This document shows, piece after piece, positions 21,280 through 32,914 of a stretch of 64,000 nt of DNA. Both the position numbers and the translations under genes were made by a program. Location: contig NZ_JAAWWP010000001.1 in the NCBI RefSeq assembly GCF_012273655.1, positions 372,001-436,000 on the forward strand, in the 5' to 3' direction. Under the pieces are notes generated by a model, which had not been told where the DNA came from, made no database searches, and was given only the letters and a program-made list of their open reading frames with translations. This DNA is from Streptomyces physcomitrii. GTDB lineage: Bacteria; Actinomycetota; Actinomycetes; Streptomycetales; Streptomycetaceae. How positions within the stretch are numbered: the stretch's first letter is position 1; every line of letters starts with the position of its first letter.

Positions 21280-21348
21280 TCCGGCCCGTCCCGGCCGACC
21301 TCGGCCGTCGAGGCCGTCACCACACGACATCCAGGAGTTGACACCACC

Positions 21349-24300
21349 ATGGCGGGCGAGGACAAGCTGCGCGATTACCTCAAGAAGGCGGTCACGGACG
21401 CCCGGGAGGCACGCCGGCAACTGCGCGAGATCCAGGAGAAGCGACGCGAGCCGATCGCGATCGTGGGGATGGCCTGCCGCTATCCCGGGGGTGTGTCCTC
21501 GCCGGAGGAGTTGTGGGGGTTGGTGGCGGAGGGTCGTGATGCGATCAGTGGTTTTCCGGTGAATCGGGGGTGGGATCTGGAGGCTCTGTACGATCCGGAT
21601 CCTTCGCGGGCGGGGACCTCGTATGTGCGGGAGGGTGGTTTCCTGCACGAGGCGGACCGTTTCGATCCGGGGTTCTTCGGTATTTCGCCGCGTGAGGCGA
21701 TGGCGATCGATCCGCAGCAGCGTCTTCTTCTGGAGACGGCGTGGGAGGCCTTCGAGAGTGCCGGGATGGACCCGGCCGGGCTGCGCGGTTCACGTACGGG
21801 CGTCTTCACCGGCGCCATGTACAACGACTACGGCTCCCGCCCCCAACTCCCCCCGGAACCCGAGGGTTTCCTCTTCAGCGGCAGCGCGGGAAGCGTGGCC
21901 TCCGGGCGGCTCTCCTACACGTACGGCTTCGAGGGCCCGGCCGTCACCGTCGACACCGCCTGCTCCTCCTCCCTGGTCGCCCTGCACCTGGCGGTGAACG
22001 CGCTGCGGGGCGGCGAGTGCGACCTCGCCCTCGCGGGCGGCGTCACCGTGATGTCCACCCCCGTCGCCTTCATCGAGTTCTCGCGGCAGCGGGGTCTCGC
22101 CGAGGACGGCCGCTGCAAGTCGTTCGGGGCGGGTGCGGACGGTACGTCCTGGTCGGAGGGTGTGGGGCTGCTGTTGGTGGAGCGGTTGTCGGATGCGCGG
22201 CGTCATGGGCATCGGGTGCTGGCGGTGGTGCGGGGCAGTGCGGTGAACCAGGACGGTGCGAGCAATGGTCTGACGGCGCCGAACGGTCCGGCTCAAGAGC
22301 GGGTGATCCGGCAGGCGTTGGCGACCGCGGGGCTGTCGGCGGCGGATGTGGACGCGGTGGAGGCGCATGGCACCGGTACGAAGCTGGGCGATCCGATCGA
22401 GGCGCAGGCGCTGCTTGCGACGTATGGCCAGGAGCGTGAACAGCCGCTGTGGCTGGGCTCGTTGAAGTCGAACATCGGTCATGCGCAGGCGGCGGCGGGT
22501 GTCGGCGGTGTCATCAAGATGGTGCAGGCCATGAAGCACGGCGTACTGCCGCGGACACTGCACGCGCGGGAGCGCTCGCCGCATGTGGACTGGTCGGCGG
22601 GCGCGGTGGAACTGCTGACCGAGGAGCGGGAGTGGACGCGGGGTGAGCGCCCGCGCCGTGCCGGTGTCTCCTCCTTCGGCTTCGGCGGCACCAACGCCCA
22701 TGTGATCGTCGAGGAACCGCCCCTGCCCACCGAGGATCCCGAGCCCGCCGAGGACCCCGCGCGGGACACCACCGAGCCCGGCGCCGGGGCGGCCACCGCC
22801 GCCGGGGTGACCCACCCGGTGCTGCCCTGGGTGCTCTCCGGACGCACCCGTGCCGCTCTCGCCGCCCAGGCCGAACGCCTCGCCGCCTACGCCGCCGCCG
22901 AGGACGCCCCCGATCCCCTCGACATCGCCTACTCGCTGGCCTCGGGGCGCGGGGTGTTCGAGGTGCGGGGTGCGGTCTCGGGAGGTTCGCGTGAGGAGTT
23001 GGTCGCCGGGCTGGGAGCCCTGGCGGGTGGTTCCGCGGGTGCCGGTGTGCGGTCGGTGGGTTCGGTGGGGTTGGTGTTCTCGGGTCAGGGGGCGCAGCGG
23101 TTGGGGATGGGGCGGGAGTTGTATGCCTCGTATCCGGTGTTCGCGGCTGCGTGGGATGAGGTGTGTGCGGTGGTGGATCCGTTGTTGGGTCGGTCGTTGG
23201 GGGAGGTGGTGTGGGCCGAAGTGGGGTCGGTGGGTGCGGGGTTGGTGGATGAGACGGAGTTCGTGCAGCCGGGGTTGTTCGTGTTCGAGGTGGCGTTGTT
23301 CCGGTTGGTGGAGTCGTGGGGTGTGGTGCCGGGGTTGGTGGCGGGGCATTCGGTGGGGGAGTTGGTGGCGGCGTATGTGTCGGGTGTGCTGAGTCTGGAG
23401 GATGCGGCGCGGTTGGTGGTGGCGCGCGGGGCGTTGATGCAGTCCCTGCCCGCGGGCGGGGTGATGGTCGCGGTGGAGGCGTCGGAGGCGGAGGTCGCGG
23501 AGTCCCTGGGTGACGGCGAGGGCCTGGTGGGGGTGGCGGCGGTCAACGGGGCGTCCTCGGTGGTGGTTTCGGGCGAGCGGGCCGCGGTGGAGGAGGTGGT
23601 GGAGCGCTTCGTGGCCCAAGGGCGCCGGGTGCGGCGGTTGTCGGTCTCGCATGCCTTCCATTCGCCGTTGATGGAGCCGGTGTTGGAGGAGTTCCGTTCG
23701 GTGGCGAAGGGGGTGTCGTACGGGTCGGTGGGTGTGCCGGTGGTGTCGACGGTGACCGGACGGCTCGCCGAGGGGGAGGAGTTGAGGTCGGCGGACTACT
23801 GGGTGCGGCAGATCCGGCAGCCGGTCCGCTTCGCCGACGCGGTCGCCACCATGGAGGCCGCGGGTGTCACCGCGCTCCTGGAGATCGGGCCCCGGGGCGT
23901 GCTCACCGCCGTCGCCGCGAGCGCCCTGCGCGACCCGGACGCGGTCGCCGTCGTCCCCGCGGGCCGCGAGGACCGTACCGAAGCCGAGGCGCTCGTCGCC
24001 GCCCTGGGCGAACTGCACAGCCGTGGCGTGCCGGTCGACTGGGAGCGCTTCTTCGCCGGTACCGGGGCCCGTCAGGTCCCGCTGCCCACCTACGCCTTCC
24101 AGCGCAAGCGCTACTGGCTCGACCCGGCCGCCGAGGGCGCGGCAGGGGGCGGAAACGCGCGCACCGCGGCGAGCGCCGAGGAGCCCGAGGAGGAGAGCCC
24201 CGCGGTGCGGCCGCTGGCCGAGCTGCTCGCCCCGCTCACCCCCGCCCGGCGGGAGCAGCGGCTGCTCGCCGAGGTGACCGCCCTGGTCGCCGAGGTCCTC

Positions 24301-24780
24301 GGGCACGCCGAAGAGGAGGAGGTCGAGCCCGAACGCCCCTTCCAGGAGCTGGGTTTGACCTCACTGACCGGCGTCGAACTCCGCAACCGCCTGGTCGCCG
24401 CGGTGGGCAGTCCGCTGCCCGCCACCGTCGTCTTCGACCATCCGACGCCGGCCGCTCTCGCCGCGTATGTGCACTCCGCCGCCTTCCCGGCGCGGGCAGC
24501 CGGGGCCGACGACTCCTGGCGCGCCGAACTCGACCGCCTGGAGTCCTCCGCCGCCTCCCTCACCGCGCTCTGGGCCGGACGGGAACCGGGCAGCGCCGAC
24601 TCGGCCCGCCTCGCCGGGCTCCTCGCGCAACTGACCGAGCTGGCCGGGCCCGCCCGGCGGACCCCCGGGGCCGACGACGGGACCCAAGTGCCGCCGCAGG
24701 TCACGGAGTTCGACGCGTCCACCTCGGCCGACGAGATCTTCGACTTCATCGACACCCAGCTCGGCCGGACCGCCGACTGA
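21349..24780 (+). CDS. Type I PKS extension module 3 (KS-AT-ACP)
   Basis: A 1143-aa monomodule. The N-terminal coiled-coil docking segment [11 protein letters not shown] is followed by a KS (Cys205), an AT (GHSVGE with Ser668; HAFH 768-771, malonyl type) and an ACP with Ser1005. It has no reductive domains, so the beta-keto group stays. The ACP motif reads LTSL instead of the usual DSL (Thr1004 before the serine), but the phosphopantetheine serine is intact. The C-terminus [12 protein letters not shown] is a typical docking tail for the next protein. It starts 69 bp after the preceding PKS gene in the same operon. The retained ketone is the expected attack point for the amine in ring formation (chain C5). 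Confidence 0.95.
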   Translation: MAGEDKLRDYLKKAVTDAREARRQLREIQEKRREPIAIVGMACRYPGGVSSPEELWGLVAEGRDAISGFPVNRGWDLEALYDPDPSRAGTSYVREGGFLHEADRFDPGFFGISPREAMAIDPQQRLLLETAWEAFESAGMDPAGLRGSRTGVFTGAMYNDYGSRPQLPPEPEGFLFSGSAGSVASGRLSYTYGFEGPAVTVDTACSSSLVALHLAVNALRGGECDLALAGGVTVMSTPVAFIEFSRQRGLAEDGRCKSFGAGADGTSWSEGVGLLLVERLSDARRHGHRVLAVVRGSAVNQDGASNGLTAPNGPAQERVIRQALATAGLSAADVDAVEAHGTGTKLGDPIEAQALLATYGQEREQPLWLGSLKSNIGHAQAAAGVGGVIKMVQAMKHGVLPRTLHARERSPHVDWSAGAVELLTEEREWTRGERPRRAGVSSFGFGGTNAHVIVEEPPLPTEDPEPAEDPARDTTEPGAGAATAAGVTHPVLPWVLSGRTRAALAAQAERLAAYAAAEDAPDPLDIAYSLASGRGVFEVRGAVSGGSREELVAGLGALAGGSAGAGVRSVGSVGLVFSGQGAQRLGMGRELYASYPVFAAAWDEVCAVVDPLLGRSLGEVVWAEVGSVGAGLVDETEFVQPGLFVFEVALFRLVESWGVVPGLVAGHSVGELVAAYVSGVLSLEDAARLVVARGALMQSLPAGGVMVAVEASEAEVAESLGDGEGLVGVAAVNGASSVVVSGERAAVEEVVERFVAQGRRVRRLSVSHAFHSPLMEPVLEEFRSVAKGVSYGSVGVPVVSTVTGRLAEGEELRSADYWVRQIRQPVRFADAVATMEAAGVTALLEIGPRGVLTAVAASALRDPDAVAVVPAGREDRTEAEALVAALGELHSRGVPVDWERFFAGTGARQVPLPTYAFQRKRYWLDPAAEGAAGGGNARTAASAEEPEEESPAVRPLAELLAPLTPARREQRLLAEVTALVAEVLGHAEEEEVEPERPFQELGLTSLTGVELRNRLVAAVGSPLPATVVFDHPTPAALAAYVHSAAFPARAAGADDSWRAELDRLESSAASLTALWAGREPGSADSARLAGLLAQLTELAGPARRTPGADDGTQVPPQVTEFDASTSADEIFDFIDTQLGRTAD

Positions 24781-24907
24781 CCCGTCCGGCCCGGCGCCGG
24801 GCGGGAGCCCCCGAGGCCCCGCCCGGTGTGTCCCTGCCCGCCGCACCTCCTGCCCGCCGCACCTTCCGCCACCGGGCCCCTTCGCTCTGAGGAGAGACTG
24901 ATTCCGC

Positions 24908-27900
24908 ATGTCCGCTGAGACTTCTTCCGCGCAGCAGCCGGCCCAGTCCCGGGAACAGAAGCTGGTCGACTATCTGAAGTGGGTGACCGAGGACCTGCAG
25001 AAGGCGCGCGCCCGCATCGGCGAGCTGGAGTCGGCCGGTGGCGAGCCGATCGCGATCGTGGGCATGGCCTGCCGCTTCCCCGGCGGGGTCGCCTCCCCGG
25101 ACGACCTGTGGCAGCTCGTCGCGGACGGCCGGGACGCCATCACCCCCTTCCCCACCGACCGCGGCTGGGACCTCGACGCGCTCTACAGCTCCGACCCCGC
25201 CGACCCGGGCACCTCCTACACCCGCGAGGGCGGCTTCCTCCACGACGCGGCCCTCTTCGACGCCGACTTCTTCGGCATCTCGCCCCGCGAGGCCCAGGCC
25301 ATGGACCCGCAGCAGCGCGTCCTCCTGGAGACCGCCTGGGAGGCCCTGGAGGACGCGGGGCTCGACCCGGCCACCCTCAAGGGCAGCCGTACGGGTGTCT
25401 TCGCCGGGGTCGTGGAGCAGAGCTACCTCGGTCTCGAAGGCCCCGAGGAGTTCGAGGGCTATCTGATGACCGGCAAGCTCAGCAGCGTCGCCTCCGGCCG
25501 TATCGCCTACACCCTCGGTCTCGAAGGCCCCGCGGTCTCCGTCGACACGGCCTGCTCCTCCTCCCTGGTCGCCCTGCACCTCGCGGTGAACGCGCTGCGG
25601 GGCGGCGAGTGCGACCTCGCGCTCGCGGGCGGCGCCACCGTCACCGCCACCCCCGGCGGTTTCGTGGACTTCTCCCGCCAGAAGGGCCTGGCCCCCGACG
25701 GCCGCATCAAGTCCTTCGCGGCGGCCGCCGACGGTACGTCGTGGTCGGAGGGTGTGGGGTTGCTGCTGGTGGAGCGGTTGTCGGATGCGCGGCGTCATGG
25801 GCATCGGGTGCTGGCGGTGGTGCGGGGCAGTGCGGTGAACCAGGACGGTGCGAGCAATGGTCTGACGGCGCCGAACGGTCCGGCTCAAGAGCGCGTCATC
25901 CAGCAGGCGTTGGCTGCTGCGGAGCTGTCGGCGGCGGATGTGGACGCGGTGGAGGCGCATGGCACCGGTACGAAGCTGGGTGACCCCATCGAGGCGCAGG
26001 CCTTGCTGGCGACGTACGGCCAGGAGCGTGAACAGCCCCTGTGGCTGGGCTCGTTGAAGTCCAACATCGGGCACACCGTCGCCGCCGCCGGGGTGGGCGG
26101 CGTCATCAAGATGGTGCAGGCGATGCGGCACGGCGTACTGCCGAGGACGTTGCATGTGGACGAGCCGACGCCGATGGTGGACTGGTCGGCGGGCGCGGTG
26201 GAACTGCTGACCGAGGCCCGCCCCTGGCCCGAGCGCCCCTCGGGCCCGCGCCGCGCCGCCGTCTCCGCCTTCGGCGTGAGCGGCACCAACGCCCATGTCG
26301 TCCTCGAAGCACCCGAGGAGACCCCAGCCCCTGTCCTGGCGGATGCCTCGGCTCCCGCCACGTCGGGCACCCCAGCCCTCGCCACGGCAGGCACCCCGGC
26401 TCCCGCCACCTCGGACACCCGGGACGCGGCCGGGACCGGCGCGCTCCCGGTCATCCCCTGGTTCCTCTCCGCCCGGGGCGAGGAGGCGTTGCGTGCACAG
26501 GCCCGGCGGCTGCTCGACCACCTCGCCGCCCGTCCCGGGCTGGACCCCGCCGATGTCGCCTACTCGCTGCTGTCGGGGCGCGGGGTGTTCGAGGTACGGG
26601 GTGTGGTCTCGGGCGGTTCGGGCGCGGAGTTGGCCGAGGGCTTGGCGGCGCTGGCTGCCGCCGAGTCGCCGATCGGTGTGGCCGGCGGTGTGCGGTCGGT
26701 GGGTTCGGTGGGGTTGGTGTTCTCGGGTCAGGGGGCGCAGCGGTTGGGGATGGGGCGTGAGTTGTATGTCTCGTATCCGGTGTTCGCTGCTGCGTGGGAT
26801 GAGGTGTGTGCGGTGGTGGATCCGTTGTTGGGTCGGTCGTTGGGGGAGGTGGTGTGGGCCGAAGTGGGTTCGGTGGGTGCGGAGTTGGTGGATGCGACGG
26901 AGTTCGTGCAGCCGGGGTTGTTCGTGTTCGAGGTGGCGTTGTTCCGGTTGGTGGAGTCGTGGGGTGTGGTGCCGGGGTTTGTGGCGGGGCATTCGGTGGG
27001 GGAGTTGGTGGCGGCGTATGTGTCGGGTGTGTTGAGTCTGGAGGATGCGGCGCGGTTGGTGGTGGCGCGAGGGGCGTTGATGCAGTCCCTGCCCGCCGGC
27101 GGCGCGATGGTGTCGGTCGGCGCGGGTGAGGCCGAAGTCCGTTCCCGTATGGGGGAGTTCGAGGGCCGGGTGGACATCGCGGCCGTGAACGGGCCCGAGT
27201 CGGTGGTGGTCTCCGGTGAGGAGGCGGCCGTCCTCCAACTCACCGACGCGCTCGCCGAGTCGGGCCACCGGACCAAGCGGTTGTCGGTCTCGCACGCTTT
27301 CCATTCGCCGTTGATGGAGCCGGTGTTGGAGGAGTTCCGTTCGGTGGCGAAGGGGGTGTCGTACGGGTCGGTGGGTGTGCCGGTGGTGTCGACGGTGACC
27401 GGACGGCTCGCCGAAGGCGAGGAGCTGAGGTCGGCGGACTACTGGGTGCGGCAGATCCGGCAGCCGGTCCGCTTCGCCGACGCGGTCACCGGCCTGTACG
27501 AGCAGGGCGTACGCGACTTCGTCGAGATCGGCCCGGACAGCACCCTGACCGCCCTCGCCCGCGCGGTGCTCGCCGGACGCCCGGTCAACACCCACCTCGC
27601 GCTCCAGCGGCGCGGCCGACCCGAGGCCGCCACCCTGGTCGAAGGACTCACCGCACTGCACCACAAGGGCGTACGGGTGGACTGGGCGCGCTTCTTCGCC
27701 GGTACCGGGGCCCGTCAGGTCCCACTGCCCACCTACGCCTTCCAGCGCACGCGGTACTGGGTGGACCCGGCCGCCACCACGGCGCCCGACGCCGCCGGGC
27801 TCGGGCTCACCGAGGCCGGACACCCGCTGCTCGGCACCGCGCTGCTGCTCGGCGACGGCGACGAGGCCCTGCTGACCGGACGGCTCTCCCCGCGCACCCA

Positions 27901-30900
27901 CCCCTGGCTGGGCGCGAGCGGGCCGGACTCCCCGGTGCCGCACTCCGTCCTCGCCGAGCTGGCGATCCGGGCCGGTGACGAGCTGGGCTGCACCGCGCTC
28001 GACGAACTCACCGTCCAGGAACCGCTGTTGCTGCCCGCCGCGGGCGCGCTCCAGTTGCAGGTCAGGGTCGGCGCACCCGGCGAGGACGGGCGGCGCGGAC
28101 TCACCGTGCACGCCCGCCCGGAGGAGGGCGACGCCCCGTGGACCCGCCACGCCCGCGGCCTGCTGAGCATCGCCGCGCTCGGGGAGCAGCCGTCAGCCCC
28201 CGACACCAACTGGCCCCCGGCGGAGGCCGAGCCGGTGTCCCCGGGGACCTCGGCCGACACCCCGGACGACGCCCCGGACGATGCCCCGGAACCGGAATCC
28301 GAGGTCCGTACCCGCTGGTGGCGACGCGGCGGGGAACTCTTCGCGGAGCTGAGCCTGAGCGGTGAACTCGCCGCCTCCGCCGAGCGGTTCGGGATCCACC
28401 CGCTCCTCCTCGAAGCGGCGCTGAGCCCCCTGCTCGCCCCCGAAGCCCCCGAGCCGCCCGCGGAGGTCTCCGCCTGGCGCGGCCTGCGGCTGCACGCGAG
28501 CGGGGCCGCCGCGGTACGCGCCCACCTCGGCCCGCGGCACGACGGCGGCCGGACCCTGCGCCTCACCGATCCGGCGGGCCGCCCGGTGGCCGAGGCCGAG
28601 GCGGTCGTGCCGCGCCCCGCCGACGCCGCCGCCCGGGCCGCGGCGGGCGCCCGGGGCCAGGACGCCCTGTTCCGCCTGGACTGGGCGGCCCGGCCGCTCG
28701 CCCCCGCCGAGCCGCTGCGCTGGGCGGTGCTCGGCTCGCCGGACCACCCCGACCTGCCCGCCGTCGCCGCCGCCCATGCGCGCGAGCCGCTCGGCGCGGT
28801 CCGCTGCGACCTGGCCACCCGGCCCGGCACCGAGGGCCCCGAGGCGCTGCGCGAGACCCTCGGACGCGCCCTGGAACTGGCCGGACGGTGGCTGGAGCGG
28901 GACGAACTCGCCGAGGTCCCCCTGGTGTTCGTCACCTCCGGCGCGGTCGGCGCGCAGGAGGGCGAGGACCCGGCCGACCTCGCCGCGGCGGCGGCCTGGG
29001 GGCTGCTGCGCTCCGCCCAGTCCGAGTCCCCCGGCCGCTTCGTCCTGGCCGATGTCCCCTCCTTCACGGACCCGGCGCTCACCGCCACCCTGGGCGCGCT
29101 GGTGCGCTCCGGGGAACCTCAGGCCGCGATCCGTACCGGCGCGGGCGGGGCGCACACCGTCCTGCTGCCCGCCCTGGTCCGGCCGTCCGGAGCGCCGGCG
29201 GCCACCGGCCCGGTGTGGGACCCCGAGGGCACCGTCCTGGTCACCGGCGGCACCGGCTCCCTGGGCGCCCTGTTCGCCCGGCACCTGGTACGCACCCACG
29301 GGATCCGCCATCTGCTCCTGGTCAGCAGGCGCGGGGCCGCCGCCCAGGGCGCCGACGCCCTGCGGGAGGAACTCACCGCGCTCGGCGCCTCGGTGACCCT
29401 GGCCGCCTGCGACGTCTCCGACCCGGCGGCGCTCGCGGACCTGCTCGGCTCCGTGGACGCCGCGCATCCGCTGCGCGGGGTCGTGCACACCGCCGGTGTC
29501 CTCGACGACGGGCTCATCGGCGCGCAGACCCCCGGACGCCTCGCCGGTGTCCTCGCCCCGAAGGCGGACGCGGCCTGGCATCTGCACCGCCTCACCGAGG
29601 GCGCGGGGCTGACGGCCTTCGTCCTGTTCTCCTCGATCGCCGCCGTGGTGGGCGGCCCCGGCCAGTCGACCTACGCCGCCGCCAACTCCTACCTGGACGC
29701 GCTGGCCCGGCACCGCGCCGCCCGCGGGCTGCCCGCCGCCTCGCTGGCCTGGGGGCTGTGGGCCCAGGCCTCCGGGCTGACGGGCGGGCTCACCGAGACC
29801 GACCTCCGGCGCATCGCCCGCAGCGGCTTCCGCGCGGTCGCCTCCGAGCGGGGCCCGGCCCTCTTCGACCTGGCCCTCGCCTCCGGCGACCCGTACCGCG
29901 TCCTGACCCCGCTCGACCTGCCGGTCCTGCGCCGGCAGCCGGAGATCCCCGCGGTGCTGCGCACGCTCGCCCGGGTCACCCGCCGCGCCCGCGCCCAGGG
30001 GACCGAGGACGCGGCGGCCCCGCTCGCCGAGAGCCTGGCCGGGCTCGATGAGCGGGAGCGGTACGAGACGGTCCTCGCGGCGGTGCGCACGGAGATCGCG
30101 CGGGTGCTCGGCAGGGGTGGCACCGAGGCCATCGACGGCGACCGCGCCTTCCCCCAGCTCGGCTTCGACTCGCTGACCTCGGTGGAACTGCGCAACCGCC
30201 TCGCGGCGCTGACCGGCCGGAAGCTGTCGGCCACCCTGGTCTTCGACCACCCCACCCCGCACACCCTGGCCCGCCGCCTGACCGACGAACTCGGGCCCGG
30301 GGCGGCCGAGTCCGCGCCGGAGGCCACCGACTACGCGGCCGACATCCGCCTCGCCGAGGACATCCGCCCGGCGGCCGAGGTCGTCCGCACCGCGGTGGAC
30401 CCGCGGCAGGTGCTGCTCACCGGCGCCAGCGGCTTCCTCGGCGCCTTCCTGCTGCGCGACCTGATGCGCGGCACCGGGGCCACCGTGCACTGCCTGGTCC
30501 GCGGCGCCGACGAGCAGGCGGCGTACGCGCGGCTGCGGGAGAGCCTGAGCTGGTACCGGGTCTGGGACGAGATCGACGAGGACCGGCTCACCGTGCACGT
30601 CGGCGACCTCGCCGAGGAACGCCTCGGCCTGACCGAGGAGGCCTTCGACTCCCTCGCCCGCACCGTGGACGTCGTCTACCACGCGGGCGCCACCGTGCAC
30701 TGGCTGCACCCGTACGAGGCGCTGCGCGCGGCCAATGTGGGCGGTACCGAGGAGGTGCTGCGGCTCGCCGCCCGGCACCGGACCGTGCCGGTCCACCACA
30801 TCTCCACGGTCGGCGTCTTCGCCGGGCCGGTCACCGAGGGCGTACCGCTGAAGGTCACCGACCCGACCGGGCCCGCCGAGGTGCTGCCGAGCGGCTATCT

Positions 30901-31489
30901 GCGCAGCAAGTGGGTGGCGGAGCAGAACATCGCGCTCGCCCGGGAGCGGGGGCTGCCGGTCTCCGTCTACCGGGTGGACGTCATCTCCGGCGACCAGGTC
31001 AACGGGGCCTGCCAGACACGGGACTTCGTCTGGCTGAGCCTCAAGGGGCTGATCCAGGCCGGGGCCGCGCCCGCCGGGACCGGGGGCCGCTTCCATCTGC
31101 TGCCGGTGGACTACGTCAGCGCCGCCGTCCTCGGGATCGCGGCCCGGCCCGCGGCGGCCGGGGGCACCTTCCACCTGTTCAACCGCAGTTCCCTCGGCCT
31201 CGACGACTGCGTGCGCCATCTGCGCGCCCGCGGCTACACCCTGGCGGAGACCGACCGGTCCGGCTGGCGCGCCGCCGTAGAGGCGGACAAGGAGAACGCC
31301 CTGCTGCCGCTGCTGCACGCCTTCGAGATGATGACCGGGGACACCGACGCCTTCTACCCGGCCCTCGACACCTCCGAGACCGAGGCGGCCCTGGCGGGCA
31401 CCGGCGTGGCCTGCCCGCCCCTCACCGAGGAACTCTTCGCCACCTACGTCGACTTCTTCGTCCAGGAGGGTCATTTCCCGCCCGGCTAG
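24908..31489 (+). CDS. Type I PKS extension module 4 with terminal thioester reductase (KS-AT-dead DH-KR-ACP-TR)
   Basis: A 2193-aa protein. N-terminal docking helix [17 protein letters not shown] (Cys216); AT (Ser696; HAFH 796-799, malonyl); a DH-like region at about 955-1240 that lacks the catalytic His (no HxxxGxxxxP motif) and has LLLEAALSP where LLDAALHP is expected, so it is judged inactive; KR (TGGTGSLG 1446-1453, Tyr1589, LDD present); ACP (Ser1755); and a C-terminal thioester reductase with GASGFLG (1839-1845) and catalytic Tyr1997/Lys2001 (YLRSK). The chain therefore keeps a beta-hydroxyl and is released by NAD(P)H reduction, most usefully as an aldehyde for transamination. A strong terminator follows. 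RBS GAGGAGAG; ATG at 24908. Confidence 0.95.
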   Translation: MSAETSSAQQPAQSREQKLVDYLKWVTEDLQKARARIGELESAGGEPIAIVGMACRFPGGVASPDDLWQLVADGRDAITPFPTDRGWDLDALYSSDPADPGTSYTREGGFLHDAALFDADFFGISPREAQAMDPQQRVLLETAWEALEDAGLDPATLKGSRTGVFAGVVEQSYLGLEGPEEFEGYLMTGKLSSVASGRIAYTLGLEGPAVSVDTACSSSLVALHLAVNALRGGECDLALAGGATVTATPGGFVDFSRQKGLAPDGRIKSFAAAADGTSWSEGVGLLLVERLSDARRHGHRVLAVVRGSAVNQDGASNGLTAPNGPAQERVIQQALAAAELSAADVDAVEAHGTGTKLGDPIEAQALLATYGQEREQPLWLGSLKSNIGHTVAAAGVGGVIKMVQAMRHGVLPRTLHVDEPTPMVDWSAGAVELLTEARPWPERPSGPRRAAVSAFGVSGTNAHVVLEAPEETPAPVLADASAPATSGTPALATAGTPAPATSDTRDAAGTGALPVIPWFLSARGEEALRAQARRLLDHLAARPGLDPADVAYSLLSGRGVFEVRGVVSGGSGAELAEGLAALAAAESPIGVAGGVRSVGSVGLVFSGQGAQRLGMGRELYVSYPVFAAAWDEVCAVVDPLLGRSLGEVVWAEVGSVGAELVDATEFVQPGLFVFEVALFRLVESWGVVPGFVAGHSVGELVAAYVSGVLSLEDAARLVVARGALMQSLPAGGAMVSVGAGEAEVRSRMGEFEGRVDIAAVNGPESVVVSGEEAAVLQLTDALAESGHRTKRLSVSHAFHSPLMEPVLEEFRSVAKGVSYGSVGVPVVSTVTGRLAEGEELRSADYWVRQIRQPVRFADAVTGLYEQGVRDFVEIGPDSTLTALARAVLAGRPVNTHLALQRRGRPEAATLVEGLTALHHKGVRVDWARFFAGTGARQVPLPTYAFQRTRYWVDPAATTAPDAAGLGLTEAGHPLLGTALLLGDGDEALLTGRLSPRTHPWLGASGPDSPVPHSVLAELAIRAGDELGCTALDELTVQEPLLLPAAGALQLQVRVGAPGEDGRRGLTVHARPEEGDAPWTRHARGLLSIAALGEQPSAPDTNWPPAEAEPVSPGTSADTPDDAPDDAPEPESEVRTRWWRRGGELFAELSLSGELAASAERFGIHPLLLEAALSPLLAPEAPEPPAEVSAWRGLRLHASGAAAVRAHLGPRHDGGRTLRLTDPAGRPVAEAEAVVPRPADAAARAAAGARGQDALFRLDWAARPLAPAEPLRWAVLGSPDHPDLPAVAAAHAREPLGAVRCDLATRPGTEGPEALRETLGRALELAGRWLERDELAEVPLVFVTSGAVGAQEGEDPADLAAAAAWGLLRSAQSESPGRFVLADVPSFTDPALTATLGALVRSGEPQAAIRTGAGGAHTVLLPALVRPSGAPAATGPVWDPEGTVLVTGGTGSLGALFARHLVRTHGIRHLLLVSRRGAAAQGADALREELTALGASVTLAACDVSDPAALADLLGSVDAAHPLRGVVHTAGVLDDGLIGAQTPGRLAGVLAPKADAAWHLHRLTEGAGLTAFVLFSSIAAVVGGPGQSTYAAANSYLDALARHRAARGLPAASLAWGLWAQASGLTGGLTETDLRRIARSGFRAVASERGPALFDLALASGDPYRVLTPLDLPVLRRQPEIPAVLRTLARVTRRARAQGTEDAAAPLAESLAGLDERERYETVLAAVRTEIARVLGRGGTEAIDGDRAFPQLGFDSLTSVELRNRLAALTGRKLSATLVFDHPTPHTLARRLTDELGPGAAESAPEATDYAADIRLAEDIRPAAEVVRTAVDPRQVLLTGASGFLGAFLLRDLMRGTGATVHCLVRGADEQAAYARLRESLSWYRVWDEIDEDRLTVHVGDLAEERLGLTEEAFDSLARTVDVVYHAGATVHWLHPYEALRAANVGGTEEVLRLAARHRTVPVHHISTVGVFAGPVTEGVPLKVTDPTGPAEVLPSGYLRSKWVAEQNIALARERGLPVSVYRVDVISGDQVNGACQTRDFVWLSLKGLIQAGAAPAGTGGRFHLLPVDYVSAAVLGIAARPAAAGGTFHLFNRSSLGLDDCVRHLRARGYTLAETDRSGWRAAVEADKENALLPLLHAFEMMTGDTDAFYPALDTSETEAALAGTGVACPPLTEELFATYVDFFVQEGHFPPG

Positions 31490-31547
31490 GGGCCGTCGGG
31501 GTGCCCGCCCCCGTGGCGGCGGGCCGCCCCGACGTCCCCCGAGAGGA

Positions 31548-31583
31548 CAGCCGGCTGCCCCGGTGCGGAGGGGCAGCCGGCTG
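31548..31583. terminator. Hairpin terminator after PKS operon
   Basis: Perfect 14-bp arms (31548-31561 with 31570-31583) and an 8-nt loop. It lies between the convergent ends of the last PKS gene and flavin monooxygenase 2. Confidence 0.75.
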
Positions 31584-31609
31584 TCGAGTCCGGTGCGGCG
31601 TACGGGAGT

Positions 31610-32788
31610 TCAGAGGATCTCGGTGCCCGGGGTGAGTCCGAGCAGTACCCGGCCCTGGATCTCCATATTGGTGTCGATCTGGCCGAGGGCGTGCAGCGAG
31701 AAGGCCAGCATGTCCCGGTGGAAGCGCTGCAGCGGCACCGAGCGCTTGATGACCGAGGCCCCACTCGCGGAGTGGAGCACCTCCACGGCCTCCTTGGCGA
31801 GCGAGGCGGCGAACGCGGCCCGGCCGCGCACCAGGGCCTTCTCCTCGGTGGACGGCTGCTCGCCCGCGTCCGCCCGCCGCTGGAGCAGGGCGAGCACCTC
31901 CTCGGTGAGCGCCGCACCCGCCGTGATCTTGTTCGCGGCGAGGGCGACCTGCCGCTGCGTCAGCGGGTGGGCGCGCTGGTCGTCCCAGTCGGTGTAGGTG
32001 ATGCCGCGCCCCGGCAGCCGCTCCAGGAAGAGCTCCTGGGCGCCCCGCGCCAGCCCGAGCGCCATGGACGCGTACAGCCCCATGACGAAGGCGACCACGC
32101 CGTAGTCGCGGCCCGCGGTCTGCGCGTTCCACCGGCCGCCGGTGGTGCCGAGGGTGACCTCCTCGTAGGAGGCGACCCGCTCCGCCGGAACGAAGACGTC
32201 CTCGGCGACGGCCGTCACGCTTCCGGTGCCGCGGGCGGCGGAGACGTCCCAGTCCTCGACGAGGGACAGCTCCCGGGCCGGCACCAGGACGAAGAACTCC
32301 TCCTCGGTGCCGTCCGGTCCCGGGCGTACGGCGGCCAGGCAGTCCCAATCGGCCGCGTGCACACCGGAGTTGTAGTTCCATCGGCCGCTCAGCAGATGGC
32401 CGCCGGCCGCCTCGCGCACGGTGCCGGTCGGCGCGAAGCCCACGGACACCCGCACCGAGCCGCCCGCGAAGACCTCCTCCTGCACGGCGTCCGGGTAGAG
32501 CCCGGCCATCACCGTGCCGGTGAGCCAGCCGGTCAGGTTCCAGCCGGAGGCCGGGCAGCCCCGGGCGACCTCGCCCACCACCCGCGCCTGTTCGGCCAGC
32601 GGCAGCCCGAGTCCGCCGAAGCGCTCGGGCACCGCCATGCGGAAGACCCCGGCCCGCTCCAGGGCCCGCAGGCTCTCCCGCGGGATCCGCCCCTGCTCCT
32701 CCGCCGCGCGCCCGTGCTCTCTGAGCAGCGGCACCACCTCCCGCACGGTCCCGAGGAGGCCCGGTGAATCCTGGAGAGCGGGAGCCAT
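31610..32788 (-). CDS. Acyl-CoA-dehydrogenase-fold flavin-dependent monooxygenase 2
   Basis: A 392-aa paralog of the enzymes at 2962-4137 and 35222-36400. It has the same order of domains and the segments LFLERLPGRGITYTDW and FHRDMLAFSLHALGQ. Where the other two have NTGATGRNY, this one has NAQTAGRDYG, and the N-terminal third diverges most, suggesting a different substrate or position. A two-component monooxygenase needing reduced flavin is expected; a dehydrogenase role is less likely because no CoA-ester metabolism surrounds it. ATG 32788 is preceded by GGAGGT. It is transcribed convergently with the PKS operon and has the best SARP-like box of the cluster directly upstream. Confidence 0.85.
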   Translation of the reverse strand: MAPALQDSPGLLGTVREVVPLLREHGRAAEEQGRIPRESLRALERAGVFRMAVPERFGGLGLPLAEQARVVGEVARGCPASGWNLTGWLTGTVMAGLYPDAVQEEVFAGGSVRVSVGFAPTGTVREAAGGHLLSGRWNYNSGVHAADWDCLAAVRPGPDGTEEEFFVLVPARELSLVEDWDVSAARGTGSVTAVAEDVFVPAERVASYEEVTLGTTGGRWNAQTAGRDYGVVAFVMGLYASMALGLARGAQELFLERLPGRGITYTDWDDQRAHPLTQRQVALAANKITAGAALTEEVLALLQRRADAGEQPSTEEKALVRGRAAFAASLAKEAVEVLHSASGASVIKRSVPLQRFHRDMLAFSLHALGQIDTNMEIQGRVLLGLTPGTEIL

Positions 32789-32843
32789 GAATTACCTCCG
32801 AACGTGCTTTCTGTCCGAATGAACACCGGACCGTCAGTTCGGA

Positions 32844-32898
32844 AAATTACCGAGCAGTGACCATCGGCTGACCACTGCCCGGTAATCGGCGGGTAATT
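32844..32898 (-). promoter_or_regulatory. Four-heptamer SARP-type box with -10 upstream of monooxygenase 2
   Basis: Read on the minus strand: AATTACC (32898-32892), GATTACC (32887-32881), AGTGGTC (32876-32870), GATGGTC (32865-32859), all separated by exactly 4 bp. TAATTT (32849-32844) follows 9 bp later and fits a -10. SARP sites are known as 11-bp-period direct heptamers ending about 8 bp before the -10, so this is the clearest candidate in the window. Confidence 0.6.
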
Positions 32899-32914
32899 TC
32901 CACGGTTATCGCGG

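Noticed and set aside
24746..28150. 1134-codon minus-strand open frame opposite the PKS genes
   Set aside because: It covers the end of one PKS gene and the start of the next in antisense and shows no recognisable domain or ribosome site.
31300..31489. Thioesterase at the end of the PKS line
   Set aside because: No GxSxG serine motif is present; the C-terminal domain is an NAD(P)-dependent reductase with GASGFLG and YxxxK.
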